DNA from: Chloroflexota bacterium
GTDB lineage: Bacteria; Chloroflexota; Ktedonobacteria; Ktedonobacterales; Ktedonobacteraceae
Assembly (NCBI GenBank): GCA_005879655.1
Contig: VBJK01000086.1
Location: forward strand, 1-17,836
Reading direction: 5' to 3'
DNA: 17,836 nt
The position numbers and the translations under genes were made by a program. The notes under the pieces are model-generated. The model ran no database searches and was not told the DNA's origin. It saw only the letters and a program-made list of their open reading frames with translations. Numbering within the stretch: the first letter of the stretch is position 1; each line of letters begins with the position of its first letter. Shown here one piece after another: positions 14,280-17,836 of the stretch.

Positions 14280-14885
14280 TTAAGCGTCCTTCTGTTCTTT
14301 ACACCATTCCTTGATGATATAGCCGATCAACTCAGTAAGGAAATTACAAGATAATACAGTATTAGAAGGCAATGCGTCATTATATGCAAGCAGAACACCA
14401 CTCAGAGAGAGATATTGAGCGTATTTCAACTCTGGCAGAGATGCTAAGAATTGACCTAATGAGAGAGAAGAACGACGATTTATGTGCAGAACCACCGCCA
14501 TCAATGGAACATCTTGTAACAATCCCTGACTCACTTCATTCTGAGAAATGTAGAGTAGTGGACGAACAGGCAGACTCAGATCAACGGAAGCGTGTGTGAG
14601 AGCATCTCTCATGCGTGTGTGTACATCCTGCTCAGGAGCAAACGGGAGTACACGCGTTTGCTGTACCGTCTTGGTGACAATCTGAGAATGTTGTTTAAAT
14701 AACTCCATAAATAATCTAGCTTCTTCATCATTGAGGGTGAGGACTTCATTGTCATGGGTGAGCAGAATCTCAACAGAACCATTCTCCCGTTGGTCCACAG
14801 TAACGATATGTGCAACGGCAATGATCGTATTGCCAATTGACAGAAACGTTGGGGGTGCATCGCCCCCTGCATCTTTCCTGATCAC
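14280..14885 (-). CDS. Hypothetical protein, 201 residues
   Basis: I do not recognise this protein. It has no signal peptide or clear membrane segment. The N-terminal third (TFLSIGNTIIAVAHIVTVDQ to EVLTLNDEEARLFMELFKQH) looks like a small beta-sheet domain followed by a helix. The last 70 residues are hydrophobic and helical (LSLGQFLASLPELKYAQYLS), with Cys near the end (LSCNF and EWCKEQ). It starts with GTG at 14885, 9 nt after GGAGG, which is a strong ribosome site. It is divergent from the XRE-TPR regulator, with about 400 nt between the two starts. Confidence 0.72.
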   Translation of the reverse strand: MIRKDAGGDAPPTFLSIGNTIIAVAHIVTVDQRENGSVEILLTHDNEVLTLNDEEARLFMELFKQHSQIVTKTVQQTRVLPFAPEQDVHTRMRDALTHASVDLSLPVRPLLYISQNEVSQGLLQDVPLMAVVLHINRRSSLSLGQFLASLPELKYAQYLSLSGVLLAYNDALPSNTVLSCNFLTELIGYIIKEWCKEQKDA

Positions 14886-14971
14886 AAGTATACTCCTCCA
14901 TTAAACGTCATAATGCGACAAATGACTCTCCAACCTTCCTACAAAAGTAACAATCTATAACTTGAGCAGAT

Positions 14972-15109
14972 GCACGAGCCAAACAGACGCTTGGGCGCGA
15001 AAGTTCATGTATCTAGCTCGTGCCAGTAGTGCACCGGCAGCAGAGCCAGCCTGGTCCGTACTGCCGTTGTTTGCTCCACCTCACGAACACAGGTGGAGTT
15101 CGTGCACTA
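14972..15109. other. Candidate structured element with interlocking inverted repeats
   Basis: It lies in the 14886-15288 intergenic region, where no gene is supported. Five pairings occur within 138 nt. E: 14972-14979/15016-15023 (GCACGAGC/GCTCGTGC). C: 15027-15034/15102-15109 (TAGTGCAC/GTGCACTA). D: 15035-15040/15061-15066 (CGGCAG/CTGCCG). F: 15074-15081/15091-15098 (CTCCACCT/AGGTGGAG). B: 15082-15087/15099-15104 (CACGAA/TTCGTG). C, D and F nest as a multibranch fold. B pairs the F loop with the bases just after F, an H-type pseudoknot arrangement, and competes with C. It could be a structured RNA, a leader or a DNA-level regulatory site. The strand and any transcript are unknown. Confidence 0.4.
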
Positions 15110-15210
15110 GAGGGTAGCATATCATGGCCTATACCGCTTGCTAGTTCCTCAGTGCCATGAGTGACGCTGCTATGTCAGAGAAAAGTGACCTTCAAACGTC
15201 AGTCCTCAGC

Positions 15211-15239
15211 TAGACAGGCAAGCCACATTTCCTTATACT
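15211..15239 (+). promoter_or_regulatory. Sigma-70-type promoter of the XRE-TPR gene
   Basis: TAGACA (15211-15216) and TATACT (15234-15239) are spaced by exactly 17 nt, and each hexamer matches consensus at 5 of 6 positions. The predicted start near 15246 gives a leader of about 43 nt that contains the AAGGAG ribosome site at 15275-15280. Confidence 0.7.
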
Positions 15240-15288
15240 GAGAGTCTCGACAGGAAAGAAAATGGTATTGTATAAAGGAGAGAAAATC

Positions 15289-16698
15289 ATGACAACAGTA
15301 AGTCAGGCAAAAGCTATCTATTGGGGAGAAGGAGGCAAATACGGCCCCTTCGCCGTGCAGACCGCAGGAGAATGGGCAGGATGGCCCGACTTTGGGCAAG
15401 TCCTGCGCTATTTTCGCAAAGCGGCTAAGCTGAGTAAGGAAGAATTTGCGGCCCTCTATGGCAAAGAGACAAAATCCGATGGTAGCTCTATCTCGATAAG
15501 GCAGGTATACCGCATGGAACTAGACAACGATGTCCCAACCGATATGAACAGGCGAAAACTCATAGCGCGTTTACTTAATATCCCGCCCATGCTGTTCGGG
15601 CTGGCAACGCTTGAAGAGGTTATCCTACAGCCGCATCCAGAGAAAGCGGGTGTGAGTCTGGCAACCGGATACAGCACGCTCCCGAAAGTCGTCGCAGACA
15701 CAAGCAAATATCAAAGCAATATTCGTACATTTTTAACTTTGCACTATACCAGCCAGGCACAAAGCGAATTTCATAAGATCACCGCCGACATCCGAGACCT
15801 TGAGAGCCTTGAGTCTCAGACAAGCGGAGACCTGCAATACCATATACGCGAACTCTTGTTTAGTTACCATATTCTCGCAGCCAAAGTGGTTAGAGATCAA
15901 CGAAAATATCCACTCTCATATGAGCATGCAAATCAGGCTGTCAGAGTAGCTAAGGAGACAAAAGATCTTGACCTCATTGCAACAGCCCTTTACACCCGTG
16001 GTCGCACCTACCTGGAGTGGGGTATGTATGGCACGCTAGAAAAGGAAAGAGGCATTTTTCAGGGAGACAGAGACAAGATTACCAGGGCTATCCGCGATTT
16101 TGAGCATGCCAGAAAATTAGGAAAGAATACTGAAAGCCTTCTACATCCGCAACTACTAGGTTTCCTTGATATGCAGCTCTCACGAGCTTATGCAGCCCGC
16201 AGTTCAAGTACAGGGGGAGCCTCAGCACTTGCTATGACGCTGTTAGACCAAGCCGAGCAGTACGTAGACTGCGAAAATATTGATGACCCGTATGAGAGGC
16301 ATCTCGTCACTGGCGAACTGATCAGCTTTGGGAAAGGCGTATACCACAATGGGAGAGCAATCAGGCTTGTCACCCTAGGAAGGTCAGGCGCAGCACACCG
16401 AGAACTAACCACCTTAGAAGGTTCACGAGAAGGAGCTATAGGAAAACAATTCACCCGCGAACAAGCATGGTTAGAAATTATTGCAGCAGATGTCTATATG
16501 GGACTAGAACAGTTTGGAGAGGCAACCAAACGAGCTGCAAGAGGGCTAACGGGTTGTCTCGATGTTAACTCCGTCGCCAATCTCGCTATTATTGTTGATC
16601 TTCATGGGCGACTGTTGCAGAGTCCATACAAGGCTGATCCTGATGTTGAAGAGCTTGGAGACATGATACAAGAGGGGTTAATCAGACAGAATAAGTAA
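15289..16698 (+). CDS. XRE-type HTH regulator with TPR-like C-terminal region
   Basis: A 469-residue cytoplasmic protein. Residues 35-105 (FGQVLRYFRKAAKLSKEEFA through RQVYRMELDN and RLLNIPPMLFG) form an XRE/Cro-like helix-turn-helix. They contain a longer-than-usual insert (YGKETKSDGSSIS) before the recognition helix. The remaining 350 residues are helical, with TPR-like repeats (for example YALSYEHANQ-type helices and ALYTRGRTYLEWG), probably a ligand- or peptide-sensing or dimerisation domain. Family knowledge suggests control of neighbouring genes. I start at ATG 15289, which has AAGGAG 8 nt upstream, rather than at the ATG at 15262, which overlaps the leader. The next gene is convergent. 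Confidence 0.85.
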   Translation: MTTVSQAKAIYWGEGGKYGPFAVQTAGEWAGWPDFGQVLRYFRKAAKLSKEEFAALYGKETKSDGSSISIRQVYRMELDNDVPTDMNRRKLIARLLNIPPMLFGLATLEEVILQPHPEKAGVSLATGYSTLPKVVADTSKYQSNIRTFLTLHYTSQAQSEFHKITADIRDLESLESQTSGDLQYHIRELLFSYHILAAKVVRDQRKYPLSYEHANQAVRVAKETKDLDLIATALYTRGRTYLEWGMYGTLEKERGIFQGDRDKITRAIRDFEHARKLGKNTESLLHPQLLGFLDMQLSRAYAARSSSTGGASALAMTLLDQAEQYVDCENIDDPYERHLVTGELISFGKGVYHNGRAIRLVTLGRSGAAHRELTTLEGSREGAIGKQFTREQAWLEIIAADVYMGLEQFGEATKRAARGLTGCLDVNSVANLAIIVDLHGRLLQSPYKADPDVEELGDMIQEGLIRQNK

Positions 16699-16765
16699 CT
16701 CCAAGGAGAAGTAAAAATACCTCTCCTAACTGTACCTATCTTCGGCAAATGCATGCAGCATAACT

Positions 16766-16796
16766 GGTATAGATCACGAGTTCCATAATCTATACC
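16766..16796. repeat. Inverted repeat between convergent genes
   Basis: GGTATAGAT (16766-16774) and ATCTATACC (16788-16796) pair perfectly around a 13-nt loop, 22 nt beyond the stop of the minus-strand gene at 16819. No T-run follows. A bidirectional terminator is the likeliest role. A weaker 6-bp repeat (16704-16709/16722-16727) follows the XRE gene. Confidence 0.5.
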
Positions 16797-16818
16797 TGCA
16801 TCACTAATATACAATCCC

Positions 16819-17616
16819 CTACTCACTTCCCTTCGTAAAGAAAAATACATCTACATCTACTTCACTTTGCGGTTGAGAGAGTGTATATAATGGGCGGTAA
16901 TAGGATGAGCGTTGAAACACATGGAAGCCTACTTGATCCAGACTCTTGAGAATATCTTGGACTTTGCTAGAGACTTGCAGAGCTTGGGGTATTTGATCCA
17001 CGCCAGGAGCGCCACCGTAGGGAATGGCGAGACCGACACTCTTCCCTTGCAACATAGACTGATGGATTACCTGTTGGCGAATGTCATTGTCTAGAGCGTT
17101 GCTATGAAGGAAGGCATTAACGTCACTGATGGATAATATAAACTTCTGAGGTTGCAAGTCTAAGCGTTCCAGCGGCACGCAATGCCACAGCACATTGACG
17201 GGATTGGCCTCCACCCTATCACTCTGCCGAAAAGCCGTGAACTTGAGCGTGCCGTATCTACAAGGAATGTTCTTGATGGTCAACTGGATCTCTTGTCCCG
17301 GCGCTAAGGTCCCTCCGTTGGGGCTATAATCGACGTTCGGACTGAAATCGTTACTCACTTCCCAGGTAATATTACCCGTGGAGTCTGCTGACTCCTTGAT
17401 GGTAAGCGTGCACTGGGGCGCAATAGTGCCGCCGGTGCACCTCGATGTTGTGGCATTGGCATCCACATCGGTGGGCGTCACAATCAGGATTGGTGGTAGG
17501 ATCGGCTTGAGTTTGATGCCCCCAGTGTTGGCCACGAGGAAGATGCAGACGAGGGCCAGCAAGAGATCGGCAAAGAGCCAGCCAGTTAATAACACAGTAT
17601 CATGTGAGCGAGACAT
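16819..17616 (-). CDS. MotB/ExbD-like single-span membrane protein with Ig-like insert
   Basis: A 265-residue protein with a short cytoplasmic N-terminus and one membrane span (GWLFADLLLALVCIFLVAN, residues 12-30). Asp17 sits in the span, as in proton- or sodium-conducting MotB/ExbD/TolR subunits. Residues about 60-146 look like a beta-sandwich (WEVSNDFSP to GGTLAPGQEIQLTI, BACON-like) with four Cys at 60, 69, 119 and 146 that could form two disulfides. The C-terminal 115 residues (SVGLAIPYGGAPG, QALQVSSKVQDILKSL, EVDVDVFFF) resemble a divergent OmpA/MotB-like domain. GGAGG lies 7 nt before ATG 17616. It sits 30 bp downstream of a gene that runs off the window. A stator-like function is inferred from Asp17 and the topology, not from a close family match. 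Confidence 0.7.
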   Translation of the reverse strand: MSRSHDTVLLTGWLFADLLLALVCIFLVANTGGIKLKPILPPILIVTPTDVDANATTSRCTGGTIAPQCTLTIKESADSTGNITWEVSNDFSPNVDYSPNGGTLAPGQEIQLTIKNIPCRYGTLKFTAFRQSDRVEANPVNVLWHCVPLERLDLQPQKFILSISDVNAFLHSNALDNDIRQQVIHQSMLQGKSVGLAIPYGGAPGVDQIPQALQVSSKVQDILKSLDQVGFHVFQRSSYYRPLYTLSQPQSEVDVDVFFFTKGSE

Positions 17617-17646
17617 GGTTATTCCTCCACAGGTAATTTACGACTA

Positions 17647-17836
17647 CTACGGTTTACTGAGCACGTCACGTAACTGCTGACTGGCTCGCTGAAGCGCTAT
17701 AGCAGAGGTTGTGAGACTATTACCGCTATTCTCCATTGCCACTGCTGCATTGCTGTAACTATTGATAATACCAGAGAGATCCATCATTGGAGCTACGCCA
17801 GGCGTTGAGCGTAGCGAAGCCTGAAGGCGTACCAAA
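17647..17836 (-). CDS. C-terminal end of an upstream partner gene, partial
   Basis: The frame is open from the window end to a TAG at 17649-17647. The visible 62 residues are helical (IINSYSNAAVAMENSGNSL, SAIALQRASQQLRDVL) and probably form a coiled coil. It is co-directional with the MotB/ExbD-like gene, 30 bp upstream of it. By synteny it could be the MotA/ExbB/TolQ-like partner, but nothing in the visible part proves this. The TTG at 17835 need not be the start. Confidence 0.6.
   Translation of the reverse strand, partial: LVRLQASLRSTPGVAPMMDLSGIINSYSNAAVAMENSGNSLTTSAIALQRASQQLRDVLSKP

Noticed and set aside
14372..14599. Plus-strand 75-residue frame inside the 14280 gene region
   Set aside because: It is antisense to the 201-residue minus-strand gene, which has a strong ribosome site; no sign of independent coding.
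15271..15276. TATAAA as the -10 element of the XRE gene
   Set aside because: It overlaps the ribosome site and would start transcription at the ATG; TAGACA-17-TATACT upstream is a better pair.
1..17836. CRISPR arrays, tRNA, rRNA or a Y1 transposase gene
   Set aside because: No regularly spaced repeats, no tRNA-like or rRNA-like sequence and no frame with a HUH/Y1 transposase motif were seen on either strand.

Overview
The window looks like part of a Ktedonobacteria (Chloroflexota) chromosome. This is inferred from two IscB/omegaRNA loci of the Ktedonobacter type, large XRE-TPR and kinase-TPR regulators, and many long hairpins between genes. No rRNA or other taxonomic marker is present, so the assignment is tentative. 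There are no tRNA or rRNA genes, no CRISPR array and no transposase gene.

Layout. A 5'-truncated citrate synthase gene (1-1164, +) converges on a methionine sulfoxide reductase pair, msrB-msrA (2236-1241, -). Both converging stop codons lie inside one 84-bp hairpin. A secreted or membrane-anchored acidic protein of unknown function (3917-2616, -) follows. Directly upstream of its start codon sits the first IscB element (about 3927-5542, -): an IscB RNA-guided nuclease gene, its omegaRNA and a right-end hairpin.

A compact operon (5795-9212, +) encodes a glyoxalase-II-like metallo-hydrolase, a UDP-glucose 6-dehydrogenase and a holo-ACP synthase. The dehydrogenase is split by a 278-residue intein placed exactly at its catalytic cysteine. 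Tail to tail with it is a Ser/Thr kinase with TPR repeats (10859-9216, -). A second IscB element (about 10867-12485, -) again sits just upstream of this gene's ATG in the same orientation. rarA/mgsA (12734-14143, +) follows and ends at a good intrinsic terminator.

The last part is accessory. It holds an unrecognised 201-residue protein (14885-14280, -), a roughly 400-nt intergenic stretch rich in interlocking inverted repeats, an XRE-TPR regulator with a clear sigma-70-type promoter (15289-16698, +), and a minus-strand pair that runs off the window. The pair is a MotB/ExbD-like single-span protein with an Ig-like insert (17616-16819) and the end of an upstream partner gene.

The strongest observations are these. 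(1) The two IscB loci differ at compensatory positions, which supports the omegaRNA and right-end hairpin structures, and each presents a readable guide. (2) The intein makes sugar-nucleotide dehydrogenase activity dependent on protein splicing. (3) Both IscB elements landed immediately 5' of a start codon in the same orientation, so the host gene now lies downstream of the nuclease and its guide RNA.
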